The notes below the pieces were generated by a model. That model was given only the letters and a program-made list of their open reading frames with translations, was not told where the DNA came from and did no database searches. 59,656 nt of DNA, taken from the NCBI RefSeq assembly GCF_014596525.1, contig NZ_MSJP01000050.1, positions 1 to 59,656 on the forward strand, in the 5' to 3' direction. Of the stretch, positions 35,137 through 43,632 are shown in pieces; within the stretch, counting starts at the first letter, position 1; every line of letters begins with the position of its first letter. The translations under genes were made by a program, and so were the position numbers. This DNA comes from Streptomyces sp. CBMA291. GTDB taxonomy: Bacteria > Actinomycetota > Actinomycetes > Streptomycetales > Streptomycetaceae.

Positions 35137-37488
35137 GTGGCACACCCGCGCGCAGCGAGACGGGCAGCACGGGAAAGGGCCGCAGTGACCACCGCCGAGC
35201 CGACACGCGCCGACCGCGCGGACTCCTCAGCCGATTCCGAGGCGACGGGGGTCGCCTCCGTATCCGCGGCCGTACCGGCGTCGGCGGGGGCCGACGGACC
35301 GGGCGGAGGCGGTGGATCCGACGGACCCGCCAGGGCCGACGGGGAGGCCGGCGGACCGGGAGGCACGGGCCGATCCGGGAGTACGGGTCGGGTCGGCGGG
35401 TCCGGTGGGTCCGGCGGTACGGGTCGATCCGGCGGGTCCGGCGGGTCCGGTGGGTCCGTTGGTACGGGGCGGGCCGGTGCCGAGGTGCCGCGTGAGGCGG
35501 GGGCGCCGGAGGGAGTCGATGTGTCCGATGATTCGCTTCCGCGAATAGTGCTTCCGGCCCAGCGGCCGGCATCGGAGACCCTGGCGGTCCCGGAGCCCTC
35601 GGCGACGCAGATGCCACCCACCACCCCCACTGCTCCCACCACCCCCACGAGCGACACGACTCCCACCGCTCTCACGAAGACCACCCCACCCACCGTCCTC
35701 ACCTCGCCCACCTCACCTACCCCCCTCACCTCACCCACCCCACCCACCTCCCTCACCCCGCCGACGGCAGTCCGCCGCCCCCGTAAGCGCCGCTACACGG
35801 TCCTGGCGGCGAGTGCGCTCGCGGCCGTCACGCACCTCCTGTGGTTCTTCTTCGTCGCGAACAGCGGCGGGGATCTGGCGGCGCAGGACGCGTGGGCCGA
35901 GTTCGTCGGCCGGCATCCGGATTCGGCGTACAACCTGGCCTGGTACGGGGGGATGCACCCGATCTCGTACAGCGTGGTGTCGCCGTATCTGATGGCGGTG
36001 CTCGGTGTGCGCAGCACGATGATGATCGCCGGGACGCTGTCGGCGGCGCTGACGGCGCTGATCCTGGTGCGGGTGAGGGCGGTCCGCAATCCGCTGGCCT
36101 GTTCGGTGGCGGGCGCGTTCGCGTTCCTCTGCAACGCGCTGTCGGGCCGGGTGACGTTCGGGCTCGGCATGATGTTCGCGCTCGGCGCGGCGGCGGCGGT
36201 CTTCTGCTGGCCGCACCGCTGGCGCCGCAAGCGCTGGGCGAAGGCGGCGGTGGCGGCACTGCTCGCGGCGCTCGCGACGGCGTGCAGCCCGGTCGCGGGG
36301 CTCTTCCTGGGGATCGCGGCGGCGGCGCTGTTCCTGAACGGGCGGCGCCCGGGGGCGTACGCGCTGGGGCTCACGCCGGTCGCGGTGGTGGCCCTTTCGT
36401 CCTGGCTGTTCCCCTTCTCCGGTACGCAGCCGATGGCCTTCGGGTCGACGGCGCTGCCGCTGCTCTTCGGGGTGGTGGTGTTCCTGCTGGTCCCGAAGGA
36501 CTGGCGGACGGTCCGTACGGGGGCGGCCGTGTACACGGTCGGGGCGCTGCTGACGTGGCTGATCGACTCGCAGATCGGCTCGAACATCTCGCGGCTGCCG
36601 ATGCTGTTCGCCGGGGTGGTGCTGCTCGCGGCGCTGCCGTACACGGCGCCGCGTTCGCGCCGCTGGTACGCGCTGGTCCTTGCGTTCGCGGGGCTGAACT
36701 TCTGGATCGGCTTCAAGGGCGTCGACGACGTGATCCGGACGGCTCCGGACGCTTCCTGGGCACGGGAGGTGGCGCCGCTGATCAACCAGTTGCAGGTGCG
36801 GAAGGCGGACAAGGCGCGGGTCGAGGTCGTCCCGGCGTCCAGCCACCGCGAGTCCTCGGCGCTGAGCCCGTACATCAACCTGGCGCGTGGCTGGAACCGG
36901 CAGGCGGACATGGAGCGCAACCCGCTCTTCTACGACGACACGCTGGACGCGGCGAACTACGCGGAGTGGCTCGACCGCTGGGCGGTGCACTACGTGGTGC
37001 TGCCCACGGGCGCCCCGGACTCGGGCGCCGAGCAGGAGGCGGAGCTGGTCGGGGCGGGGCTGCCGTATCTGAAGCAGGTGTGGTCGGACGCGAACTGGCG
37101 CCTGTACGAGGTCGAGGACCCGACGCCGCTGGCGGAGCCGCCGGCGGAGGTGCAGAGCGCGGAGGAGAACGAGGTCGTCATCCGTGTCGACAGCCCCGGA
37201 CGGGTCCTGATCCGGGTCCCGTACTCGCCGTGGCTGGCGCTGGTGGACGAGAACGGCGGCAAGATCGAGCCACCGCAGGAGACGGAGGAGTCGAAGCTGG
37301 CCCGCGAGGAGTCGGACCGGGACCTCCCCAAGGCCTTCGCCAACGAGAACGGCTGCCTCTTCAAGACGGAGCCGAACGCGGAGGGCGACGAGTGGACGGA
37401 ACTGATCGCCCCGAAACCGGGCACGTACCGCCTGGCGGCCCCGTACAAACTCTCCCGGGGGACGGCCTGCCCGGAGGAGCTGCGTTAG
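35137..37488 (+). CDS. large polytopic membrane protein (GT-C/PMT-like topology)
   Basis: About 783 aa from GTG 35137 (GAGAGG before it); GTG 35185 with GGAAAGG is an equal alternative. Residues 1-210 are disordered and Gly/Ser/Thr/Pro-rich, including threonine-proline repeats (TTPTAPTTPT). About ten membrane helices follow (about 215-545), then a soluble, probably extracytoplasmic domain (about 545-783). The first external loop, QDAWAEFVGRHPDSAYNLAWYGGMHPISYSV in order, has the acidic residue and bulk of GT-C glycosyltransferases, but I see no decisive motif. It follows the carboxypeptidase gene behind a terminator, so it is likely its own unit. Confidence 0.75.
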   Translation: MAHPRAARRAARERAAVTTAEPTRADRADSSADSEATGVASVSAAVPASAGADGPGGGGGSDGPARADGEAGGPGGTGRSGSTGRVGGSGGSGGTGRSGGSGGSGGSVGTGRAGAEVPREAGAPEGVDVSDDSLPRIVLPAQRPASETLAVPEPSATQMPPTTPTAPTTPTSDTTPTALTKTTPPTVLTSPTSPTPLTSPTPPTSLTPPTAVRRPRKRRYTVLAASALAAVTHLLWFFFVANSGGDLAAQDAWAEFVGRHPDSAYNLAWYGGMHPISYSVVSPYLMAVLGVRSTMMIAGTLSAALTALILVRVRAVRNPLACSVAGAFAFLCNALSGRVTFGLGMMFALGAAAAVFCWPHRWRRKRWAKAAVAALLAALATACSPVAGLFLGIAAAALFLNGRRPGAYALGLTPVAVVALSSWLFPFSGTQPMAFGSTALPLLFGVVVFLLVPKDWRTVRTGAAVYTVGALLTWLIDSQIGSNISRLPMLFAGVVLLAALPYTAPRSRRWYALVLAFAGLNFWIGFKGVDDVIRTAPDASWAREVAPLINQLQVRKADKARVEVVPASSHRESSALSPYINLARGWNRQADMERNPLFYDDTLDAANYAEWLDRWAVHYVVLPTGAPDSGAEQEAELVGAGLPYLKQVWSDANWRLYEVEDPTPLAEPPAEVQSAEENEVVIRVDSPGRVLIRVPYSPWLALVDENGGKIEPPQETEESKLAREESDRDLPKAFANENGCLFKTEPNAEGDEWTELIAPKPGTYRLAAPYKLSRGTACPEELR

Positions 37489-37563
37489 GGGGACACGGCG
37501 GGTCCGGGCCCGGGGGAGACACCACCCGACGGGCCCAGCCGGGGTGTGCCGCATCATGTGCGC

Positions 37564-37902
37564 GTGATCACCATTCATCTGAAGTACGAGATCGACGCGG
37601 ACAAGCTGACGGACTTCGAGGAGTACGGCCGCCGCTGGGTCGGCCTGGTCGACCGCCTCGGCGGAACGCACCACGGCTACTTCCTGCCGAGCGAGGGCGA
37701 CAGCGACATCGCCTACGCCCTCTTCTCTTTCCCGAGCCTCGCCGAGTACGAGCGCTACCGCATCGCGAGCGAAACGGACCCGGAGTGCCAGGAGGCCTTC
37801 GAACTGGCCCGCCGGACCCGGTGCATCAGACGCTATGAGCGACGGTTCCTGCGGCCGTTGGACGGGGGGCTTTCGGGCGGGGGGGCCGGGGCGGTCGGGT
37901 GA
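37564..37902 (+). CDS. NIPSNAP family protein
   Basis: A 112-aa protein starting VITIHLKYEIDADKLTDFEEYGRRW, with GGTHHGYFLPSEGDSDIAYALFSFPS and CIRRYERRFLRP: the ferredoxin-like alpha/beta barrel of the NIPSNAP family. The GTG at 37564 gives the normal family start; in-frame GTGs at 37546 and 37558 are possible. Function is not established; such proteins dimerise and may bind small hydrophobic molecules. The last 15 residues are Gly-rich and lie in G-runs. Confidence 0.88.
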   Translation: MITIHLKYEIDADKLTDFEEYGRRWVGLVDRLGGTHHGYFLPSEGDSDIAYALFSFPSLAEYERYRIASETDPECQEAFELARRTRCIRRYERRFLRPLDGGLSGGGAGAVG

Positions 37903-38566
37903 CTGGAGGGGGCCGTCGCCCGGAGAGGAAGGATGCGCGCCGACGGGTGTCAGGCCTCTGGTGCCTCGCGGCGATACCTTCAGGCCAGGGGCAGGGCTCC
38001 ATGGGGTCGTGCGGTCGATCGGCCCTGGTGCCGGGCGCAGGGCGTCATACTCGTCGCGTGTGCGCATGGACGGATACGCTCAGTTGGCTCTTCGGTGCGG
38101 TGTCCGGGGCGGTGCAGTTCTCACCGCGACCCTGCTGCTGGTGGCCGGCGGTGGCGTACGAGCGCCTGACGCGGCACCTGTGTCATGACGAGGACCCAGG
38201 GCTCCTGTCGAAGGATGAGGGCTGGGTGTACCCGGGCTACTGGGTCGTGACCAACGGTCTGGTCCAAGTCCTGACCCGGCCGACCTGGCGTGATGGGCTG
38301 TTGAGGGCAACTCTGACGCGTCAGCCCTCTGCCGATTGATCGGGATTTCGTGAACGGTCTCGCACCACGGCAGTCTTTGTTCGGGAGAATTCTCCTTGTA
38401 AAGCAGCTGATGTGGGGCGATCTCATGGAAGGCGGCAAAGTGAGCGATGCGCGCATCCAAGGCTTCCTTGGCAGGGAGAACGACATTTTCGTGCGTCTCG
38501 ACGATCCGTTGCCGTGGCTCGATCAACGGACCCGGTAAGTTTGCCTCAGGTCATGCTACGTCGATC
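37903..38566. other. transition zone at the left edge of the accessory island
   Basis: Apart from one weak candidate gene (38058-38339), no clear gene is present. From about 38.34 kb the base composition falls visibly. Open frames on both strands there (plus-strand product segment SDARIQGFLGRENDIFVRL; minus-strand EALDARIAHFAAFHEI) have similar, weak codon bias, so neither can be preferred. Fragments of a decayed gene are likely. Confidence 0.4.
38058..38339 (+). CDS. possible leaderless gene for a 93-aa hypothetical protein
   Basis: GTG at 38058 lies six bases after CATACT (38046-38051), a -10-like hexamer, and there is no Shine-Dalgarno. The product has a cysteine-rich hydrophobic part (SPRPCCWWPAVAYERL) and a second half, DEGWVYPGYWVVTNGLVQVL, with high GC3. 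I recognise no family. It could be the degraded end of a longer gene. Confidence 0.3.
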   Translation: MCAWTDTLSWLFGAVSGAVQFSPRPCCWWPAVAYERLTRHLCHDEDPGLLSKDEGWVYPGYWVVTNGLVQVLTRPTWRDGLLRATLTRQPSAD

Positions 38567-39280
38567 TCAACCCTGCCCACGATGGCTTCGTAGCTGCTCT
38601 GCTGCCATTGGTTGGCCGAATCGTGTGGCAAGAGCGGCAAGCTCCTTAAGGAGGTGTGCCGTTGTATCCGCCTCCATGCCCCGGACGAGTTCCTGAAGAA
38701 GCTTGGCCGTTGCGACCCAGGATGTTCCAGGATCACAGGAAGAGATCTTGACAATAAGCTGGTCAATCTGATCGATGGCTTCTGAAGAAAGTCCCTGTGG
38801 GTGCCGAAGGGCAAGATGGGCGAGCGCCAAACTCGGATCCTTGCGCATCGCGTCTCGAAAATTCTCGCTGAGTTCGATCACGCCCCTGTATTGCTCCTCC
38901 TTCACCTTGTGTTCGTATATGCGTTGCAGGGACCGCGTGGCGTTGTCAAGGTCATCGGATTTCCCCCACAGCCGAACGGAAGCCCAGCTGAGGGAGACTG
39001 GCATATCTGGTACAGAGGTCGGCAGGCCGAGGTGAGCGTTGACACGCTTCTCCACGGTCAGGGCATCCGGCAGCTCGTGGGCTCTTGTGATCTTTCGAAG
39101 GATGGTAAGGACGTGATCCGTGGCAGCCGCCTCAGGGTCATGATGGCGTTCGGCTCCGGGCGAGTCCCGCCAATGACCCGTGGCCTCGAAATGGAATCGA
39201 TAGCACTCAGCCGAGCTGGGCATCGTTCCAGCGGCGTTAAAGGTCCCGTTGCGCAGCTTGGGACTACGGCTTCGGAACAC
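38567..39280 (-). CDS. hypothetical helical protein, third gene of the island cassette
   Basis: A 237-aa protein of unknown family. After about 55 residues it is predicted mostly alpha-helical (TILRKITRAHELPDAL, DNATRSLQRIYEHKVKEEQYRGV, TTAHLLKELAALATRFGQ), the look of TPR/HEAT-like or ARM-like bundles. There is no signal peptide or catalytic motif. The GTG start overlaps the 3' end of the 744-aa gene by 17 bases and has no good Shine-Dalgarno, so translation probably depends on termination of the upstream gene. Base composition is well below the chromosomal norm. Confidence 0.65.
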   Translation of the reverse strand: MFRSRSPKLRNGTFNAAGTMPSSAECYRFHFEATGHWRDSPGAERHHDPEAAATDHVLTILRKITRAHELPDALTVEKRVNAHLGLPTSVPDMPVSLSWASVRLWGKSDDLDNATRSLQRIYEHKVKEEQYRGVIELSENFRDAMRKDPSLALAHLALRHPQGLSSEAIDQIDQLIVKISSCDPGTSWVATAKLLQELVRGMEADTTAHLLKELAALATRFGQPMAAEQLRSHRGQG

Positions 39281-41498
39281 TGGAGTCGATTCCCGGGTTG
39301 GTGGGGTCCGAAGCCCTGACCCAGTCGATCAGTGAGTCACGGAAGCGGGCGCGGTCGGTCAGAGGCTTTCTCGGTTCGGAGGGCTCCCAGTGGGTGGCCA
39401 GCCGATTCAGGCCCAGGAAGCGGATGGCGCTGTTGTCCTCGGGAGCGTCGTGGACTGCCTGCGCGAGAATGCCGAACACAGTGTCACGGGTGTCGGGTGC
39501 GGCGGCAGCCCCCTCCATCCACACCTTGAAGGCGCTGATGGCGGTCTCGGGAGCTGGATCATGCTCCAGAGTGGTCCGCCAACTCTGCATGATCCAGGGC
39601 AGATCGTTCTCGTAGTCGTCTCCTGCGGACAGCAAGGACGGTGTGCCGTTGCCCTCCACGCGGCTGGCGAGGTACAGGAACGCATGACTGCTGGAACGAC
39701 GGAGTGACCCGGTGGAACTCCTGGCCCATGTGCGGAGCACCTTCCTGACCCTCTGCCGTTGCTCAGGGCGGTCCCACATCGCGTTGAACGCCTTTCCTAC
39801 CGCGGCGGCCACGTCGGGCTTGTCGCTCGCGGCCAGTTCGCCCAGGCGAAGAAGCGCTTCCTTCGGATAGACCTGGCTCACTTGCTGGCACACATCAGCC
39901 AAGGTGACCAGGAGGTTCTTTGGCACATCGCCATCGCGAGCCCATGCGAGGGTTCCGTCCCGGACCAGGCGTCCGATCTCGCTGTCGACAGCTGCGACCG
40001 ACAAGAGGTCGCGGGCATGCCCTTTAAGGATCGGGATAGAGGACCATCGCCCTGCTACCGACTTCAGTACACGTACTGAACGGCTCTTCTGGGTATGGCG
40101 AATCACCCACACTGCAACGCGATCTGCGAGTTGCGTCCCGAGGTCACCTTTGAGGTTGGCAGCCTGCGTTGCGGTCCACTCTGTGAAGCGATCGACGAGA
40201 TGTGCGCGGTCCATCAGGAAGTACTCGACAACGGCTTCGGCGTAGCCTTCACTCGGCAGCACGACGGTGCCATCGGAAGTCAGCTCAGCGCCGATCATGT
40301 ACGTCAACTCGATGATGCCGGGCCCCTGCTGGCCCGGCCTCGGCTTGGGCTCCTCGCCGAGGGCGGTGGCAAGGCTTTCCGAAGCGCGGTAGATCTGGTC
40401 AACCGGAGTACGGTCCATGGACGCAGCTGCGAGGAGGAAGTTGCGGTGGTCGCTGTCCGGGTGTTCGATGTGCCATGTACGAAGCTGGTTACGCCAGTCG
40501 GCCATAGCCTCGATGACACGTTCGACCTGCTCGTTGAACTCTTTTGTGATCTGCTCGCTGGTAGTGGTGGTGGCTGTTGAGGCCATCGGGCGGCTCTGCT
40601 CAGCCACGATGGCGTCAGACCATCGCTTGACCTCGCCCGGCAGCTTGTCAGTGATGGCTTGAGCGATCCGGGAGTGCGCGGCCCATTTCTCTGACTCTCG
40701 GCACTTCGCCGCCCGCAGATGGGCAAGCAGGACGTCCTCGGCCTCTGGCGCCTCCAGCGTTACGGCGACGTCGCCTCCGCCGTCGCTGATCGGTTCCCAC
40801 ACCTCGGGGCTGGCCAACACCACGAGGTACGACGTAGCCGCCTTGAGGGCAGTGGTGTCCTGAAGTGAGAAGCCCAGGCCGCCCGAGACGGTATCGCCCT
40901 CTGCCCTGAGGTCGAGAATCCAGCCGACGTTCTGCTGGCCAGTCAGGTCGGTGAGTGAGAATGGGTCCTTCGGCTCGCGATGGAAGCGCTTGAGGGTGAG
41001 CTTCTCTTTGAGCCCCTGCAACAAGTGGAGGCCAGCGGGCTGCCGTCCGGCGCCGCTCTTGCCAAGGAGCACGACAACGTGGTCGTCACGCAACTTGGCG
41101 GCTGCTTCCTTCTCGTTCTTGGGGGGTACGTAGACGGCCAACTGTTGGGTGACCCAGTCCTCGCGCAGTTCAATGGTGCGCATTCCGTTGATGATGTTCT
41201 GGAACTGCACTCCGATTGCGATGCCGTTGTTCGTGTTGATGTGCTGCTGCATCGACGCCACGGTGGCCTCGGGCCGAACGGGCGACGGCTCGAAGTCCGA
41301 GGCTTCCTCTTGTGTGTCGCCGAGGGGCGTGCGCTCGGCTTCATCGTCTGAGGCGAGGCGACCGGACTCCGACGTCGGCTCCTCGGCCGGTTCTCCTTCG
41401 GGGGAGAAAGGGGTGTTGGCTTCTGGCTGCCGGTTCGGTTGAACCGGCAGCTGCTCATCGGCCGGACCGTTCCCCAGGAAGCGAAAGGGCGTGTTCAC
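39264..41498 (-). CDS. large P-loop-like protein, core gene of the island cassette
   Basis: A 744-aa protein I cannot name. An acidic disordered tail (1-80) is followed by the compact motif HINTNNGIAIGVQFQNI (about 86-102). A nucleotide-binding-like start follows, VVVLLGKSGAGRQ (141-153), in which the Walker Lys is replaced by Arg152; a Walker-B-like strand GWILDLRAE lies at 192-200. The rest (about 240-744) is mostly helical, with an all-helical C-terminus of ARM/HEAT appearance. GTG start with AGGAG eight bases upstream. This layout recalls STAND/AAA-type effectors of bacterial conflict systems, but with a degenerate P-loop. Confidence 0.7.
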   Translation of the reverse strand: MNTPFRFLGNGPADEQLPVQPNRQPEANTPFSPEGEPAEEPTSESGRLASDDEAERTPLGDTQEEASDFEPSPVRPEATVASMQQHINTNNGIAIGVQFQNIINGMRTIELREDWVTQQLAVYVPPKNEKEAAAKLRDDHVVVLLGKSGAGRQPAGLHLLQGLKEKLTLKRFHREPKDPFSLTDLTGQQNVGWILDLRAEGDTVSGGLGFSLQDTTALKAATSYLVVLASPEVWEPISDGGGDVAVTLEAPEAEDVLLAHLRAAKCRESEKWAAHSRIAQAITDKLPGEVKRWSDAIVAEQSRPMASTATTTTSEQITKEFNEQVERVIEAMADWRNQLRTWHIEHPDSDHRNFLLAAASMDRTPVDQIYRASESLATALGEEPKPRPGQQGPGIIELTYMIGAELTSDGTVVLPSEGYAEAVVEYFLMDRAHLVDRFTEWTATQAANLKGDLGTQLADRVAVWVIRHTQKSRSVRVLKSVAGRWSSIPILKGHARDLLSVAAVDSEIGRLVRDGTLAWARDGDVPKNLLVTLADVCQQVSQVYPKEALLRLGELAASDKPDVAAAVGKAFNAMWDRPEQRQRVRKVLRTWARSSTGSLRRSSSHAFLYLASRVEGNGTPSLLSAGDDYENDLPWIMQSWRTTLEHDPAPETAISAFKVWMEGAAAAPDTRDTVFGILAQAVHDAPEDNSAIRFLGLNRLATHWEPSEPRKPLTDRARFRDSLIDWVRASDPTNPGIDSSVPKP

Positions 41499-41567
41499 GA
41501 TGGGCTTCTCCTGGTCATACGCGAGTTGAGAGCCGGAGAGAAGTGGCGGGACTGCGGACTCAGGCCT

Positions 41568-42110
41568 TCAAGCTTTGTCGCCGATGGTGAAGGCGGACAT
41601 CCCGATCACCGTGGATCCACTGCTTACCGTCTTGAACTCCTGATCGACCTTTCCCGTGACGATTGCCCCGCCTGCCTGCATGCCGGTCACATTGCCGGCC
41701 ACAGTGTCGATTCGCTGTACAACCAACGGGCCGGAGCGTTCACGGCTCTCGCCGGCGAAGGTGAAACGGTGGGAGTAGATCTCTTCCAGGGTCACGCGGA
41801 GTTGCCCGAGGACATCAAGCAGCATGGAGTCGTCCAGCACTACCAGGCTCGGATTCTGCTGGTAGCGCGTGAGAACCGACCTCGCCATACGCAGCTGCGC
41901 GGCGTATTCATCGAGGCGCTGCTTGTTGGCCACGAGCGGCAGGGTGACGGTACCCACCAGCGCCGACGGCAGGTTGGATGTGGTGAGTTCGTCGGTGGCG
42001 TCGCGACCCTCGTGGCGGTTGAGGAGGGCGTCAAGGCGCCCATAGAGGAAGGTGAACGTCGGCTGGAGTGCTGCGGCAGCAGCGGCGGAGAGGCTGAGAG
42101 TGTCGGACAT
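41568..42110 (-). CDS. first gene of the island cassette: helical protein with beta-solenoid-like tail
   Basis: A 180-aa protein, family unknown. The N-terminal 125 residues are helical (TFTFLYGRLDALLNRHEG, RLDEYAAQLRMARSVLTRY, DDSMLLDVLGQLRVTLEEIY). The C-terminal 45 residues alternate short valine strands and glycine turns (VAGNVTGMQAGGAIVTGKV, TVSSGSTVIGM), suggesting one or two turns of a beta-solenoid. ATG 42110 follows GGGGGATCAA; the frame is open 11 codons further but without a ribosome site. It lies 69 bp upstream of the P-loop-like gene, so the three genes form one operon. Confidence 0.7.
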   Translation of the reverse strand: MSDTLSLSAAAAAALQPTFTFLYGRLDALLNRHEGRDATDELTTSNLPSALVGTVTLPLVANKQRLDEYAAQLRMARSVLTRYQQNPSLVVLDDSMLLDVLGQLRVTLEEIYSHRFTFAGESRERSGPLVVQRIDTVAGNVTGMQAGGAIVTGKVDQEFKTVSSGSTVIGMSAFTIGDKA

Positions 42111-42134
42111 TTGATCCCCCTCGGGAAGGCCCTG

Positions 42135-42147
42135 CCTGGTCACCAGG
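42135..42147. promoter_or_regulatory. palindrome in the leader of the island cassette
   Basis: CCTGGT-C-ACCAGG is a perfect 13-bp palindrome 24 bp upstream of the first cassette gene, placed to act as an operator or leader hairpin. Confidence 0.45.
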
Positions 42148-42438
42148 AAGCCATTCCTACACCGCCAGGGGTTAGCGGGTGTCGCGAATAGGAAGGATGG
42201 CTGAATCTCAGCACGTAAAGCGAATGGAAATCCTATAAATTTCCGACTGATCGGTCACGCTTTCGAGAGTGTGGGGATTTTCGAATCTAGTGCGATCCTG
42301 TTTCGGAAGCGGCTCTTGTGATCGCCGAGGCCGCTGCCCGTCTCGTCCCGGGCGCACGCAAATGGCACCAGGCGAGATTCCCGAGGTCGGGTAAGACTCC
42401 GACCTGGGAGGAGAACCCCAGGCCGGAGCCGTACCACA
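42148..42438 (-). promoter_or_regulatory. AT-rich upstream region of the island cassette
   Basis: No gene is present. The stretch 42200-42310 is the most AT-rich of the window and includes GGAAAT-CCTATAA-ATTTCC (42226-42244), which on the minus strand contains TATAGG, a possible -10 for the cassette. A 12-bp copy of part of the neighbouring tRNA (AGCGGGTGTCGC, 42174-42185) lies in inverted orientation. Confidence 0.45.
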
Positions 42439-42514
42439 TGGTGCCCCCGGCAGGATTCGAACCTGCGACACCCGCTTTAGGAGAGCGGTGCTCTATCCCC
42501 TGAGCTACGAAGGC
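42439..42514 (-). tRNA. tRNA-Arg (anticodon CCU)
   Basis: All cloverleaf arms form. The acceptor GCCTTCG pairs with CGGGGGC (two G-U wobbles). The D arm is GCTC/GAGC. The anticodon stem CCGCT/AGCGG encloses the loop CTCCTAA, anticodon CCT. The T arm is GCAGG-TTCGAAT-CCTGC. CCA is encoded. It is 76 nt including CCA, and its 3' end faces the low-GC island. Confidence 0.96.
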
Positions 42515-42609
42515 GGGACTGACCGCTGACAGCCTAGCGGATGGGGGTCATCCGGGTCTCCTCCCTTCCCCGGAGAGTCGGGAAGATGCCGGTGACCTGC
42601 GGTTTTCGT

Positions 42610-43538
42610 TCAGGAAGGGGTGGGTTCCCGGAGGGTGGGGAGGGTCAGGGACGCCGCCGTGAGGGAGAGTGCCGAGGCTGCCAGTGTCGTCGTCATCGCC
42701 AGGCTTCCGGTCAGGAGCGTGCTCGCCGTCAGCAGGGTCAGGAGGGCCGTCAGGGCCGTCAGCGCCGTCGGCAGGAGGCGGTGGAAGGGCAGCAGGCGCT
42801 GGACGCGGGCCGCCGCCAGGGCTCCGATCAGGCCGCCCGCCGCCATCCCGCCCTGCGCCAGGCCCAGCGTCCGGGCGCTGTTCCCCGCCTCCGTCAGGAT
42901 CAGGACCGTCGAGAACTGCGCCCCGCCACCGCGAAGACCACCCCGAGGGGCGCCCCGGCGAGCAGGATCGCCGCCGCCAGGCCCGTGAACAGGAGGGCCC
43001 GTCCCGCGTCGCAGACCTGCATCACGCGCTTTCTGCTCCAGCGGTCGGCCAGCGCCCCCGCCGGGAGCTGGAACCCCACCCGCACCACCGCCCGGAGAGT
43101 GCCCAGGGCCCCCGCCTGCACCGCCGAGCCGCTCGTCGACAGGACGAGCAGCGGGAACGCCAGCACCGAGACGGACGTGCCCAGTCGGGAGACCTACTGG
43201 CCGCCCCAGAGGAGGGTGAAGTCCCTGTTCCGGCGGAGGGGTTCCGGGGCCTGGAGTCTGTCCCGGAACCGCAGTATCAACTGCTCCACCTCGGCCTGTA
43301 GTTCGGCCGCCTCCTCCAGGGTGGCCCACCGGATCGTGTGGAAACGGTCGGCCCCGCCCTCGTGCGCGCGGTGGCGGTCCAGCTGGCGTTCCAGGGTGAG
43401 TTCACCCAGGTGCCGGGCCGCTACCGCGTGCTCCCCGCCCTCCCCGCCCTCCTCGTCCGGGGACTCCTCCACGGACCAGCCGAGCCGGGTGATCCGCCAG
43501 GGGCGGGAGCGGCCGGGCATCGGGCCCGCCTCCTCCAC
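42610..43538 (-). pseudogene. decayed regulator-MFS transporter remnant
   Basis: Reading on the minus strand, a regulator-like C-terminal helix (HTIRWATLEEAAELQAEVEQ) runs in frame into the start of an MFS transporter (LRRNRDFTLLWGGQ). An amber codon (43194-43196) follows at once. The same frame then continues VSRLGTSVSVLAFPLLVLST and PAGALADRWSRKRVMQVCD (helices 1-3). At about 42930 the frame changes, and the C-terminal part (TEAGNSARTLGLAQGGMAAG, final helices) ends at 42610. Only about 200 of the usual 400 residues remain. In actinomycetes ArsR-like genes often precede MFS genes, so this is probably a collapsed pair. Confidence 0.8.
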
Positions 43539-43632
43539 GAAGCCGTACTTGACGAACAGGTGGTGGCGGTCTCGCCGATCAGCTTGCCCGCCCGCGTGGC
43601 GGTCAGCGCGCCCCTGAGCGGACCCTCGGGGC

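Noticed and set aside
36900..37072. Small frames inside the large membrane-protein gene
   Set aside because: They are out-of-frame shadows with no ribosome site, inside a gene with consistent codon bias.
38340..42514. Complete integrative element at the tRNA
   Set aside because: No integrase, excisionase, replication gene or direct att repeat of the tRNA 3' end is visible at the far edge; only composition and gene content hint at transfer.
42508..42530. Another operator-like CTGAC near the tRNA
   Set aside because: CTGACCGCTGACAG does not form the CTGAY-N5-GTCAG palindrome; spacing and right arm are wrong.
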